A stretch of DNA of 32,103 nucleotides from JAVBLG01 sp031553655 (GCA_031553655.1 JAVBLG010000114.1:1-32103); one strand, 5' to 3'; shown: positions 15,734-24,528, counted from the stretch's first letter. Notes: generated by a model from the sequence alone, not told the origin. A program made the numbers and translations.

Positions 15734-15939
15734 GGTATTTGCGAACGCAGTGAGCAAATACCCTGGCGGCCCGTGCTTTGGTAGGGCCGCCCGAACGCGC
15801 AGCGTTCGTAGCGTAGGCGGGAGCGTAGCGACTGCCGTATAAAATGCGATCCTGAGCCGCCGTTGAAAGGCGGCGCAGGGCAAACAGCCTCGGGACCTTG
15901 GAAATTAGTCCCAGGAAATATAAAAAATCAAAATGCCCT
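15732..15939 (+). repeat. 208-bp structured intergenic repeat, copy 2
   Basis: Starts inside the cydB stop codon. Hairpins: 15732-15742/15754-15764 (11 bp, perfect), 15765-15772/15784-15791 (8 bp, perfect), 15792-15798/15802-15808 (7 bp), a looser one near 15817-15835, and 15856-15861/15869-15874. An extra GGGAC/GTCCC pairing lies near 15893-15911. It ends CAAAATGCCCT at 15929-15939, partly complementary to its start. Stem sequences differ from copy 1 at 10613, yet pairing is kept. The first 155 bases match copy 1 best; the last 50 are more diverged. Confidence 0.75.
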
Positions 15940-15956
15940 GACAACGTCTATCATCC

Positions 15957-16001
15957 AGCCGCTTTTGGTTGATTAACTGTAATCGGCCAAAAGCGGCTTT
16001 T
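15957..16001 (+). terminator. Rho-independent terminator of cydAB
   Basis: A perfect 12-bp stem (15957-15968 with 15987-15998), 18-base loop, and four T residues. Confidence 0.8.
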
Positions 16002-16055
16002 ACGCGCCAAAGCGTTGTACGGCGGAAAAGGTTTCAGACCATAAAGGAAATATTG

Positions 16056-16922
16056 ATGAAAGGAATCATTCTGGCCGGAGGATCGGGTACCAGGCTTTAC
16101 CCGATAACCCTCGGGACATGCAAGCAATTGCTGCCTGTTTTTGACAAACCCATGATTTATTACCCGCTTTCGGTTTTGATGCTGGCTGGTATACGTGAAA
16201 TATGCATAATTTCCACCCCGCTGGATCTTCCGCGTTTTCAGAACATTTTTGGTGATGGAGGCCACCTTGGCCTCAGTATTGAATATCAAGTGCAGGACAA
16301 GCCCGAAGGGCTGGCCCAAGCCTTTATTCTTACCAGAAATTTTATTAATGGCGAACCAAGCTGCCTTGTCCTTGGCGACAATCTGTTCTACGGGGCCTCG
16401 CTCACCGGCGAGCTTGAAGACTGTACCAGGCTTGAACACGGCGGTATTGTCTTCGGCTATCAAGTGCGCGACCCCGAACGCTACGGAGTGGTCGAATTTG
16501 ACGAGCACCGCCGGGTAAAAAGTATTGAAGAAAAGCCGCAAAAGCCCAAGTCACGCTATGCCGTGACCGGGCTGTATTTTTACGACGGTCAGGCGGCGGA
16601 GCTGGCCGCCACACTCAAACCTTCGCCCAGAGGCGAGCTGGAAATAACGGATCTCAACAATCTTTACCTTGCGCAGGGCAATCTTCAGGTGCGGCTTCTG
16701 AAGCGTGGGGTCGCTTGGCTGGACACCGGAACCTTTGAGTCGCTACATCAGGCTTCTTCCTTTGTGCGGGCGGTGCAGGACAGGCAGGGCTTCATGATCG
16801 CCTGCCTTGAGGAAATAGCCTATACTAAGGGCTATATCGACGCTGCCCAGTTGGAAAAACTGGCCGCGCCCATGCTGAAAAATGCTTATGGGCAGGCCTT
16901 GATGCGGCTTTTGGAGCGTTAA
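16056..16922 (+). CDS. rfbA: Glucose-1-phosphate thymidylyltransferase
   Basis: A 288-residue RmlA/RfbA that makes dTDP-glucose, the first step to dTDP-rhamnose and related surface sugars. Clear features are KGIILAGGSGTRLYPIT, KQLLPVFDKPMIYYPLSVLMLAGIR, YQVQDKPEGLAQAF, LGDNLFYG, and GVAWLDTGTFESLHQAS. The usual TRG before the KQLLP lysine reads TLGTC here, a small departure. AAGGAA at 16044-16049 sets the ATG at 16056; a longer frame upstream covers the cydAB terminator. The rmlB, C and D partners are absent here, so it is an orphan copy. Its stop codon overlaps the ATG of the next gene by one base (TAATG), so the two are translationally coupled. Confidence 0.93.
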   Translation: MKGIILAGGSGTRLYPITLGTCKQLLPVFDKPMIYYPLSVLMLAGIREICIISTPLDLPRFQNIFGDGGHLGLSIEYQVQDKPEGLAQAFILTRNFINGEPSCLVLGDNLFYGASLTGELEDCTRLEHGGIVFGYQVRDPERYGVVEFDEHRRVKSIEEKPQKPKSRYAVTGLYFYDGQAAELAATLKPSPRGELEITDLNNLYLAQGNLQVRLLKRGVAWLDTGTFESLHQASSFVRAVQDRQGFMIACLEEIAYTKGYIDAAQLEKLAAPMLKNAYGQALMRLLER

Positions 16923-18295
16923 TGCATATTGAAACATGTCTGATTCATGGCTTGGCTCACGACGGCCGGGGCGTAGGCCGGGCTGCCGACGGCCGGGTTC
17001 TTTTTGTGCGCGGCGCGCTCCCCGGCCAAAGTGTCGCTGCCGGAATAATGAAGAGCAAAAAGAACTTTGCCGAGGCTGAGCTTGTGGAAATTGTGCAACA
17101 AGCGCCCGGTGCGATTGCCGCGCCCTGCCCTCATCACGCGGAATGCGGCGGCTGCCCCTTGCAGACTATGCCCGCGAGCGAGCAGCTCTCTTGGAAAGAA
17201 AGCTTTGTGCGCGAGGCTCTGAAACGCATCGGGCACGTGCATGTCGATGCGGTCGCCCGCATAATTCCTTCGCCGATGCCCTGGAATTACCGTAACAAGC
17301 TGGAGCTGTCCTTTTACGAGTCAACCGAGGGACGGATCATTCTTGGACTGCGCAAGGCCGCAACCCACGACATATTCGATATTTCCGACTGCCTGCTGCT
17401 GCAATGCGCCGATTTGGCCGATTTTTTCCGTAAAAAGGTGAATAACGCAAATAACCAGTCACCAAAATCGCAAAAAGGCGAGAATGAATTCTGGCGCAAG
17501 CTCGTAATACGCCGGGGAATGGGCAATGACGGGCGCGAACGTTTTCTGGTCGCGCTGCTGACCGCCCCCGGCACAAACGCGCAACGGGATCTTGTGGCCG
17601 GAATGGGGCGCGATCTGCTCTCCGCCCTGCCCTCCGTGGCCGGGTTTGCTCATGTGGAAGAGACTCGTGAGGGCGAAAGAACTATTTTAAGTCTTGGTGC
17701 GCAAAATTTACGCGTTACCGTTGCTGATCTGGACTTTACGCTGGGGCAGATCGGTTTTTTTCAGATAAACACCGGCGCGGCGAGCCTTTTATGCCAAAAG
17801 GCGGCGGAATGCGCCGCTCTCGAAGGCGGGGAAATCATCTGGGATCTGTACTGCGGCGGTGGCTTGCTGGGCCTTGCCCTGTTGCATAATCTTCGCAAAA
17901 AGGAAGTTACCCCGGACAAGGTTGCGGCAACCAGACTTTACGGAATAGAAAGCAACAGTCACGCTACAACTGCGGCAATTGCCCACTCCAGGGAATTCGG
18001 CTTTAAAAATTGCCGCTTCATAACCGGAGAAGCCCACAAACTCGCCCCTTCTCTGCCGCGCCCGGATGTGGTAGTGGCCGATCCTCCGCGCGGCGGCATG
18101 AACCCCGGCGCTGTGGCGGCCATACTGAAAGCGCGGCCCAAACGCCTGGTGCTGGTTTCGTGCAATCCCGCCACCTTGGCCCGTGATGCGAACGCCATTG
18201 AAAAAGGTTATGACCTTGTACGAGTTTGGCCTGTTGATCTTTTTCCGCAAACCGCTCACGTGGAAAGTGTGGCCCTCATGCTTGCCCGTTCCTGA
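16922..18295 (+). CDS. rlmD: 23S rRNA (uracil-5)-methyltransferase, RlmD/RumA-like
   Basis: A 457-residue SAM-dependent RNA m5U methyltransferase of the TrmA/RlmD family. An N-terminal TRAM-like domain (about 1-60) is followed by the iron-sulfur ligands C69, C75 and C78 (CPHHAECGGC) and C157. The SAM site DLYCGGGLLGLAL is at 308-320, DPPR at 387-390, and the catalytic cysteine C414 lies in VSCNPATLARD. Target U1939 is inferred by family; RlmC or other specificity is possible. It starts at 16922, overlapping the rfbA stop by one base, with GGAG just upstream. The pairing of a surface-sugar gene and an rRNA modifier looks like simple co-transcription. Confidence 0.9.
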   Translation: MHIETCLIHGLAHDGRGVGRAADGRVLFVRGALPGQSVAAGIMKSKKNFAEAELVEIVQQAPGAIAAPCPHHAECGGCPLQTMPASEQLSWKESFVREALKRIGHVHVDAVARIIPSPMPWNYRNKLELSFYESTEGRIILGLRKAATHDIFDISDCLLLQCADLADFFRKKVNNANNQSPKSQKGENEFWRKLVIRRGMGNDGRERFLVALLTAPGTNAQRDLVAGMGRDLLSALPSVAGFAHVEETREGERTILSLGAQNLRVTVADLDFTLGQIGFFQINTGAASLLCQKAAECAALEGGEIIWDLYCGGGLLGLALLHNLRKKEVTPDKVAATRLYGIESNSHATTAAIAHSREFGFKNCRFITGEAHKLAPSLPRPDVVVADPPRGGMNPGAVAAILKARPKRLVLVSCNPATLARDANAIEKGYDLVRVWPVDLFPQTAHVESVALMLARS

Positions 18296-18592
18296 CTGTA
18301 AAATTATGTTAAGTGTACGGCGACACGCCTTAAAATGCGAAACTTCAACGCGCATGGCTTGTCTTGGTGCAAGGCGCTCACGACCGTTAGGCGTGCCGTT
18401 ATTAAACACACCATATGCGGTATCTCGATATTGACCAAAGCGTTATACGGGCTTAAAGTACTTTTTTCACATAATGGGCGGCCGGACTATCAATAGAACC
18501 GACAGACGGTGCTTGCGAGGGCGGGCAACCGTGATTCCGCTCGAAAATAATAAAAAGGCGGCCCAAAATTCGGGGCGCTTCAGGTACGTTTG
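18296..18592. other. Intergenic region with a possible branched RNA fold
   Basis: Nearly 300 bases without a gene. Bases 18317-18399 can close on an 11-bp stem (18317-18330 with 18389-18399, with a three-base bulge). Inside are at least two smaller hairpins, 18335-18339/18351-18355 and a CTTG/CAAG pairing near 18358-18375. No known riboswitch or tRNA was recognised. The rest, up to the pyrK start, shows a weak ACGGT/ACCGT hairpin near 18510-18535 and no clear promoter. Confidence 0.3.
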
Positions 18593-19405
18593 ATGTCTCA
18601 TCCAATTTATTCGGAACTAAAAGTACAGGACGTTGTGCCTTTTGGCCAGGATCAGCAAACAGCCCAGTTTTTTGCCTTGCGCATGGATCGTCCGGCTTGG
18701 GAAAACTGGCGTCCGGGCCAATTTGTGATGGTTCGCCCGCAGTCTTTCGGCCTGGAAATGCCCTGGGCGCGGCCGCTGGGTATCTGCCGCGTCACCGACC
18801 AGAACCTGGTATGCTTTTTTCAGATTTCCGGACGCGGCACCGCGCGCATGGCCACCCTGGCCCCTGGCGACAAAATTAGTGTCTGGGGTCCGCTTGGCAA
18901 CAGCTTTGCTGTGGAGCCAGATATACCCACCATGATTATCGCCGGGGGCGTGGGCATTGCCCCCTTCATCGGCTACGCCTATATGCACCCCAAACCCTGG
19001 AACTTGAACATGCTTTTCGGGCATAAGGCCCTGGAGGGCTGCTACCCGGTGGACAGCCTCAACGAGCGTATTCAGGTAGACTGCATGCGCGAGGAAAAAC
19101 CCGGCGACCTGGAAAAGTTTATAAACGCCATACGCGAGCGCATGGCCGAGCACGCCGCCCATAAAGGGCTGGTGCTGGCCTGTGGCCCCATGCCCTTTTT
19201 GCGCACGGTCAAGCAATTTGCCGCCGAATTCAATGTGCGCACCCAGCTTTCCCTTGAAGGGCGCATGGGTTGCGGAGTTGGCGCATGTTTGGGATGCGTG
19301 GTCAAAACCACGGAAAAGTGGCCGGTACCCGCACAAAAAGAATGGCCGGTGCAGGTTTGCAATCATGGGCCGATTTTCTGGTCCGATCAAGTCAACTTGG
19401 ACTAA
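18593..19405 (+). CDS. pyrK: Dihydroorotate dehydrogenase electron-transfer subunit PyrK
   Basis: A 270-residue ferredoxin-reductase-fold protein that binds FAD and a [2Fe-2S] cluster and links PyrD to NAD. The cluster ligands C227, C232, C235 and C256 form the PyrK pattern (CGVGACLGC...C). The flavin region RPLGI, the ISGRGTARMATLAPGD strand and the nucleotide-site IIAGGVGIAPF (115-125) are all clear. A TTG at 18590 precedes the ATG at 18593; the ATG is preferred, although the upstream ribosome-binding site (AGG about 18582) is weak. It is followed 21 bases later by pyrD, so the pair forms the class 1B enzyme of pyrimidine synthesis. Confidence 0.93.
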   Translation: MSHPIYSELKVQDVVPFGQDQQTAQFFALRMDRPAWENWRPGQFVMVRPQSFGLEMPWARPLGICRVTDQNLVCFFQISGRGTARMATLAPGDKISVWGPLGNSFAVEPDIPTMIIAGGVGIAPFIGYAYMHPKPWNLNMLFGHKALEGCYPVDSLNERIQVDCMREEKPGDLEKFINAIRERMAEHAAHKGLVLACGPMPFLRTVKQFAAEFNVRTQLSLEGRMGCGVGACLGCVVKTTEKWPVPAQKEWPVQVCNHGPIFWSDQVNLD

Positions 19406-19426
19406 TATCAATATATTGGAATGATA

Positions 19427-20347
19427 ATGGATATCTCAGCGCATCTGCCAGGGTTGCCGCCTCTGGCCTTCAAGAACCCCGTGCTTACCGCTTCGGGCAC
19501 GTTCGGCTATGGTTTGGAATTCGCCTATTATGGCCCACTGGAAAGCCTTGGCGGCATTGTGGTGAAAGGGCTGTCCTTAAAACCCAGATCCGGCAACAGC
19601 ATTCCGCGCATTGCGGAAACGGCCTGTGGCATGCTTAATGCCGTGGGGCTGCAAAATGACGGGGTGGAGTCTTTCATCCGTCACAAACTTCCCCGTCTGC
19701 CCTGGCGCGAAACCCCGGTAATAGCCAATATTTACGCCACTTCCACCGGAGAGTTTTCGGAGTTGGCCGCTGTTTTGTCGGTCGAGTCAGGGGTAGCTGC
19801 TCTGGAAGTGAACATTTCCTGCCCCAATGTAAGCGAAGGCGGTGTGCTTTTCGGTCAAGACCCTAAAATGGCCGCTGAAGTAACGCGGGCAGTCAAGGCT
19901 TCGGCCGGGGGCAAGCCGGTTATTATAAAGCTGTCGCCCAACGTCACCGACATAGCGCGCATGGCCAAAAGTGTGGAAGACGCCGGGGCTGATGCCATAT
20001 CCTGCATCAACACCCTCTCAGGAATGGGGGTTGACCTGCAAAGCAGAAAGCCTTTGCTGGCCAATATCGTGGGCGGGCTTTCCGGCCCGGCCATCAAGCC
20101 CGTGGCCCTGCGTTGTGTATGGCAGGTATGCCGATCGGTGAAAATTCCCGTTATCGGCATCGGCGGCATCGTGAGCGCCGAAGACGTGCTGGAATTCATT
20201 CTGGTTGGCGCTCATGCCGTGCAAATAGGCACCGGCAGCTTCATCCGTCCGGACTGTGTATTCAAAATAGTTGAAAAACTTCCCGAAGCCTGCGTAAAAC
20301 TGGGTATAAAGAATCTATCCGAATTGCGCGGCACACTAAGAATATAG
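19427..20347 (+). CDS. pyrD: Dihydroorotate dehydrogenase catalytic subunit, class 1B
   Basis: A 306-residue FMN TIM-barrel enzyme that oxidises dihydroorotate to orotate. Class 1 features are NPVLTASGTFGYG, VKGLSLKPR.GN, NAVGLQN, and EVNISCPNVSEGG with the catalytic base Cys132. Use of cysteine, plus the adjacent pyrK, identifies the NAD-linked heterotetrameric class 1B type. The ATG at 19427 is chosen because a GGA lies six bases upstream; an ATG at 19421 would sit directly on it. The C-terminal phosphate-binding region IGIGGIVSAEDVLEFILVGA is intact. No other pyrimidine genes are in view. Confidence 0.95.
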   Translation: MDISAHLPGLPPLAFKNPVLTASGTFGYGLEFAYYGPLESLGGIVVKGLSLKPRSGNSIPRIAETACGMLNAVGLQNDGVESFIRHKLPRLPWRETPVIANIYATSTGEFSELAAVLSVESGVAALEVNISCPNVSEGGVLFGQDPKMAAEVTRAVKASAGGKPVIIKLSPNVTDIARMAKSVEDAGADAISCINTLSGMGVDLQSRKPLLANIVGGLSGPAIKPVALRCVWQVCRSVKIPVIGIGGIVSAEDVLEFILVGAHAVQIGTGSFIRPDCVFKIVEKLPEACVKLGIKNLSELRGTLRI

Positions 20348-20445
20348 CTAAAAATACTGCATAATTTAAAATAGACGCGAGGCAGGCGCGCATCATTACC
20401 GAAAAAATCCGAATGCGCGGTCCGGCCCCCGTATAGAGGCTTCAT

Positions 20446-20880
20446 ATGAAAATACTGAAACCTGTCCGCATGGACCGTTGCATAGGTTGCCATTCCTGTG
20501 CTCTGGCCTGCGCGCGGCTTGTAAATAAAAAATTCTCCTGGCATCTCTCCGGCATAACCATACGCACTTCAGGAGGACTGTCCACCGGCTATGAAGCCAG
20601 CGTGTGTCAGGCCTGCGAACCGGCGGCCTGCGTGGCCGCCTGCCCCACAAAAGCCTGTACCCAGCGCCCCGGCGGCGGAGTAAAAAAAAACGCTGAACTG
20701 TGCATACGCTGCGGCAAATGCGCCGAAGCCTGCCCGGTTGAGGCCGTGCACATGGACAGGGAAACCGGCTACCCCTATGTGTGCATCCATTGCGGGCGCT
20801 GTGTTCCCTTCTGCCCGCACGATTGTCTGGAAATGGGCGAGGTCTCGCGCGATGTAAAGGAGGAAAGCCATGCGTCTTAA
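20446..20880 (+). CDS. Four-cluster 4Fe-4S ferredoxin-type protein, AOR partner
   Basis: A 144-residue electron-transfer protein with sixteen cysteines in four sets. The first is CIGCHSCALAC (N-terminal); the second is the longer CQACEPAACVAAC; the third and fourth are CIRCGKCAEACP and CIHCGRCVPFCP. This is the layout of NrfC/HycB-type multi-cluster ferredoxins, enough for four [4Fe-4S] clusters. Its last bases overlap the start of the AOR gene by 11 bases, so the two are coupled and it is the probable electron acceptor of that enzyme. The next step of electron flow is not visible here. Confidence 0.92.
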   Translation: MKILKPVRMDRCIGCHSCALACARLVNKKFSWHLSGITIRTSGGLSTGYEASVCQACEPAACVAACPTKACTQRPGGGVKKNAELCIRCGKCAEACPVEAVHMDRETGYPYVCIHCGRCVPFCPHDCLEMGEVSRDVKEESHAS

Positions 20881-22627
20881 TCCCGATGTTTCGCGCGTTC
20901 TGCACTTTGACCTTATCAGCGGCGACGCCGACGTAATTCTGTTGGAAAATCGTTCCCTGCACCTTGGCGGCAGCGGACTTTGCGCCGCTCTTTATGAAAA
21001 ATACGGCCACCCCGAACTGCCCTGCGACGATCCATCCGAGCCGCTTATCTTTGCCATTGGCCCGCTGACCGGACTTTTTCCGCTCATGAATAAAACCGTG
21101 TGCGGCTTCCGCTCGCCCCTTACCGGACAGTGGGCCGAAAGCCACGCCGGAGGCCGCCTGGCCATGTCTCTGCGCTTTTCCGGTTATGACGCGTTGATGA
21201 TCACCGGTCGGGCCAAGGGCCTGTCGGCTCTGGTGGTGGGCTCGCGTATGGTGGAACTGAAAGATGTGCACTATCTGCGCGGCCGGGGCGTTTTCGGCAC
21301 TGGACGCGAACTGCGGCGGCTGGGGCGCGGCTCATCCGGGCGGCGCACCATCATGCGCATAGGCCCGGCCGGAGAAAACGGCGTGCGCTATGCCTGCATC
21401 AATGTCGATTCCTTCCGCCACTTCGGGCGGCTGGGCTCCGGCTCGGTAATGGGCGACAAAAACCTCAAGGGCATAGTAATCATGGGTGACACATCCTTTG
21501 ATCTGCCTGAGGACACCAAAAACTACGGCAAGCTCTACAAGGATATTTTCACTGCCGTAACCGAAGCCGGAATGATGAAAAAATATCACGACCTCGGCAC
21601 TCCGGAAAATCTGGCTCCGCTCAATGCCATGAAGGCCCTGCCTTGGCGCAACCTTACCGCCACTGAGGATCCGGGGATAGACACAGTAACCGGCGAGCAT
21701 CTGGCCGAAAATTATTTGCTGCGCAAGGCCGCCTGCGCGGGCTGCCCCGTGGGATGCATCCACATAGGCAACCTGCGCCAACAGTTTGCTGAAGATCACG
21801 AATATGTCTACAAACAGGTTTCTTACGACTACGAACTGATTTTTGCTCAGGGGACCATGCTCGGGTTGACCGATCCCTCGGACATCTTCTCCGTTCTGGA
21901 CGAAACCGAATCGTGCGGCATGGACTCCATGACCACAGGGGTGTCACTGGCCTGGGCCACCGAAGCCCTGCAAAAAGGCTTAATCAACGTTGAAAATCAC
22001 ACCATCGTGCCTTTGAAATTCGGCGAGCCTCAAGGCTATCTAAAAGCCCTGCGTCTGCTCTGCGAAGCCAAAAACGAATTCTGGGCCGATTTGGGCAAGG
22101 GAACCATGTTCGCGGCTAAAAAGTACAAGGGCGAAGACTTCGCCTGCGTGCTGGGCGGCCAGGAAATGGCCGGGTATGCTACCGGTGAAAACTATTTTGT
22201 TTCGCATGCCCTGGGCTTCCGCCACTGCCATCTGGACAGCGGCGGCTACTCCTACGACCAGAGCGCAAAAGAATACAACGCGCAAAAAGCTGTGGCCTTT
22301 CTAAAAAAGGATGAGCAGAGCCGCGTGGCCCTCACCTCCATGGTCGGATGTATGTTTGCCCGCAAGGTGTACACCGAGGAAAAAATGCAGGAATGCTTGC
22401 GCACGGCCGGGTTCGCCCAAATGGCCGACAGCCTGCCCGCCTCGGCCGAAGCCATGCAGAGTCTGCGCTGGAAACTGAAATTCGCCACAGGCTTCAAACC
22501 GGAAAACCAAGTTATTCCCAAACGCTTCACTGAAGTGGTCAACTGGAAAGGGAAGATTAATACCGATTATATGCGGGAGTTGTTTGACGCGTATAGCGCG
22601 GAGATCAAGAAGATGGCGGGGCAATAG
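20870..22627 (+). CDS. aor: Tungsten-type aldehyde:ferredoxin oxidoreductase
   Basis: A 585-residue AOR-family enzyme that oxidises aldehydes to acids and reduces ferredoxin, using a bis-pterin tungsten (or molybdenum) site and one [4Fe-4S] cluster. The cluster ligands C289, C292, C296 and C494 match the standard AOR spacing (CAGCPVGC plus one distant cysteine). N-terminal pterin-binding stretches include SHAGGRLAMSLRFSGYDALMITG and GPAGENGVRYACINVD. The ATG at 20870 has a near-perfect AAAGGAGG. A maturation gene or tungstate transporter is not in the window. The family also includes related enzymes with other substrates, so the aldehyde is not known. Confidence 0.93.
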   Translation: MRLNPDVSRVLHFDLISGDADVILLENRSLHLGGSGLCAALYEKYGHPELPCDDPSEPLIFAIGPLTGLFPLMNKTVCGFRSPLTGQWAESHAGGRLAMSLRFSGYDALMITGRAKGLSALVVGSRMVELKDVHYLRGRGVFGTGRELRRLGRGSSGRRTIMRIGPAGENGVRYACINVDSFRHFGRLGSGSVMGDKNLKGIVIMGDTSFDLPEDTKNYGKLYKDIFTAVTEAGMMKKYHDLGTPENLAPLNAMKALPWRNLTATEDPGIDTVTGEHLAENYLLRKAACAGCPVGCIHIGNLRQQFAEDHEYVYKQVSYDYELIFAQGTMLGLTDPSDIFSVLDETESCGMDSMTTGVSLAWATEALQKGLINVENHTIVPLKFGEPQGYLKALRLLCEAKNEFWADLGKGTMFAAKKYKGEDFACVLGGQEMAGYATGENYFVSHALGFRHCHLDSGGYSYDQSAKEYNAQKAVAFLKKDEQSRVALTSMVGCMFARKVYTEEKMQECLRTAGFAQMADSLPASAEAMQSLRWKLKFATGFKPENQVIPKRFTEVVNWKGKINTDYMRELFDAYSAEIKKMAGQ

Positions 22628-22661
22628 CGGACGCTTGCACTCGAGTAATTTTACTTCCGGG

Positions 22662-22690
22662 TTGACACCGGCTGAATGGGCATTTATTAA
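22662..22690 (+). promoter_or_regulatory. Sigma70-type promoter for glpABC
   Basis: TTGACA at 22662-22667, 17-base spacer, TATTAA at 22685-22690. It predicts a leader of about 220 bases before glpA. A shorter promoter could exist nearer the gene. Confidence 0.55.
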
Positions 22691-22793
22691 AAAAGGGAGT
22701 TCGGCAATCTGCGTGAACAGATTACCGAGCCGGCACGGCGAGTTAACGCCCTCCATATACATGGTTGTCCAGTTACAGATTTAATTATGAATG

Positions 22794-22823
22794 GCCCCGT
22801 ATCAGCGCCAACTGATACGGGGC
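22794..22823 (+). other. 12-bp perfect hairpin in the glp leader
   Basis: Arms 22794-22805 and 22812-22823, six-base loop, no T-run. If transcription starts near 22697, this lies in the 5' leader of glpA. It could alternatively be a terminator remnant of the AOR operon. Confidence 0.4.
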
Positions 22824-22861
22824 TGGCCTTTACCATGTCACCCCTCCTAAATAAAACACCC

Positions 22862-22878
22862 TGGAATGTTTCATTCCA
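22862..22878. promoter_or_regulatory. Candidate operator upstream of glpA
   Basis: A perfect 7-bp inverted repeat, TGGAATG and CATTCCA separated by TTT, 40 bases before the glpA start. It has the shape of a dimeric-regulator site; no regulator gene is nearby. Confidence 0.3.
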
Positions 22879-22917
22879 TACGGTAGCCACACACTCTACA
22901 ACTACACCGGTAACAAT

Positions 22918-24528
22918 ATGCAAATCGAAACAACAGTAGCGGTAATAGGCGGCGGCGCAACCGGCGTCGGCGTGTTGCGCGACCTGTGCATGCGCGGAGT
23001 AAAGGCAGTGCTGCTTGAACAGGGCAACCTGGCCAACGGCACCAGCTCGCGTTTCCACGGCCTTTTGCACAGCGGTGCGCGCTACGCGGTTTCCGACCCC
23101 GAATCGGCCCTGGAATGCCGCATCGAGAACGCTCTACAACAAAAACTGGCCCGCCATTCAGTGGAACCGGGCGAGGGCTATTTCACGCTCACCCCTGAAG
23201 ATGATGAAGATTATGTGCGCGCATGGCTCGAAGGCTGCGCCGCTGCGGGCATAAACGCCGAGGAAATCGATGTGGACATGGCCCGCCGCCTGGAGCCCAA
23301 CCTTTCTCCGGACATCAGGGCCGTCTATCGCGTGCCCGATGCCGGAGTGGACGGTTTTCGCCTGGTTTGGCACAACGCTCTCTCCGCGCGCAAATATGGC
23401 GGGCAGGTGCTCACCTACCACAAGGTGGAATCTATTCAGCAAAAAGGCGGACGCATCACCGGGCTTACGGCCCGCAATCAGAAAACCGGTGAAGAAGTGC
23501 GTGTGGCCTGCGATTTTGTGGTCAATGCCGCCGGGTCCTGGTGCGGCGAGCTGGCCCATCTGGCCGGGCTGGACGTGAGAATATCTCCTGACCGGGGCAC
23601 ACTCATCGTGTTCAATCACCGTTTCACCTCGCGCATAATCAACCGCCTGCGCAAAAGTTCCGACGGAGACATTTTCGTGCCCCACGGCTCGGTAACCATT
23701 CTGGGCACAACTTCAATGCCCACAGACAGACCAGACAACAACAGGCCAACAACAGAAGAAATACTGCGTCTTCTGGACATAGGCAAAAGAACCTTTCCCA
23801 ACCTGGAATCATATAGAATTTTAAGAGCCTTTGCCGGCACGCGACCTCTTTATGCCGCAAAAGGCGGCAAGGGCGGGCGCGGAGCCAGCCGCAACTTTGT
23901 CATAGTAGATCACGAAGATGACGGCCTGGTCGGCATGGCCAGCATTTTCGGCGGCAAGCTCACCACCTACCGCCTGATGGCCGAAAAAATCAGCGACCTG
24001 GTAAGCGCAAAATTGGGCGTAACCTCCCCCTGCCTCACTACCACCGTGCCACTGGTTGAAGAAATTCCGGCTGAATATAAAAAACGGGCTGAAACCGTAC
24101 TGCCCGGCAATGCCGCTGAACTGGCTGCCGAGCGCCTTGGCGGCGACCTGCCTAAAATGATCGAATTGGCGGAACATAAGGGCAAAAACCAGCTGCTTTG
24201 TGAATGCGAAATGGTAAGCATGGCCGAAATTGAGCTGGTGGCCCGCGATCCGGCCACATATACGCTGGGTGACATCAGGCTGCGCACCCGCCTGGGCATG
24301 GGCACCTGCCAGGGTACATTTTGCGCCATAAGAACGGTAGGGGTGCTGTCCAACATGGGCTTGCAGGCCACCTCGCCACAACGAAACATACAATCTTTCC
24401 TCGGCGAACGCTGGGGTGGCGTGCGCGCCGCACTTTGGGGCGATCAACTGCGCGAGATAGATCTCGGGCGGGCCATTTATTCCACAACCTTGAATCTGGA
24501 TGGATATGCTGATGGCCAGGATTTATGA
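22918..24528 (+). CDS. glpA: Anaerobic glycerol-3-phosphate dehydrogenase subunit A
   Basis: A 536-residue FAD-dependent enzyme subunit that oxidises glycerol-3-phosphate to dihydroxyacetone phosphate. The GGGATGVGVLRDL fold is at the N-terminus, followed by NGTSSRFHGLLHSGARY, and GMASIFGGKLTTYRLMA of the GlpD/GlpA family. The C-terminal BFD-like domain has a probable [2Fe-2S] set: C428, C430, C464 and C469. The start at 22918 has no good ribosome-binding site. It overlaps glpB, and the order glpA-glpB-glpC is that of the membrane-linked complex that feeds electrons to the quinone pool. Confidence 0.95.
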   Translation: MQIETTVAVIGGGATGVGVLRDLCMRGVKAVLLEQGNLANGTSSRFHGLLHSGARYAVSDPESALECRIENALQQKLARHSVEPGEGYFTLTPEDDEDYVRAWLEGCAAAGINAEEIDVDMARRLEPNLSPDIRAVYRVPDAGVDGFRLVWHNALSARKYGGQVLTYHKVESIQQKGGRITGLTARNQKTGEEVRVACDFVVNAAGSWCGELAHLAGLDVRISPDRGTLIVFNHRFTSRIINRLRKSSDGDIFVPHGSVTILGTTSMPTDRPDNNRPTTEEILRLLDIGKRTFPNLESYRILRAFAGTRPLYAAKGGKGGRGASRNFVIVDHEDDGLVGMASIFGGKLTTYRLMAEKISDLVSAKLGVTSPCLTTTVPLVEEIPAEYKKRAETVLPGNAAELAAERLGGDLPKMIELAEHKGKNQLLCECEMVSMAEIELVARDPATYTLGDIRLRTRLGMGTCQGTFCAIRTVGVLSNMGLQATSPQRNIQSFLGERWGGVRAALWGDQLREIDLGRAIYSTTLNLDGYADGQDL

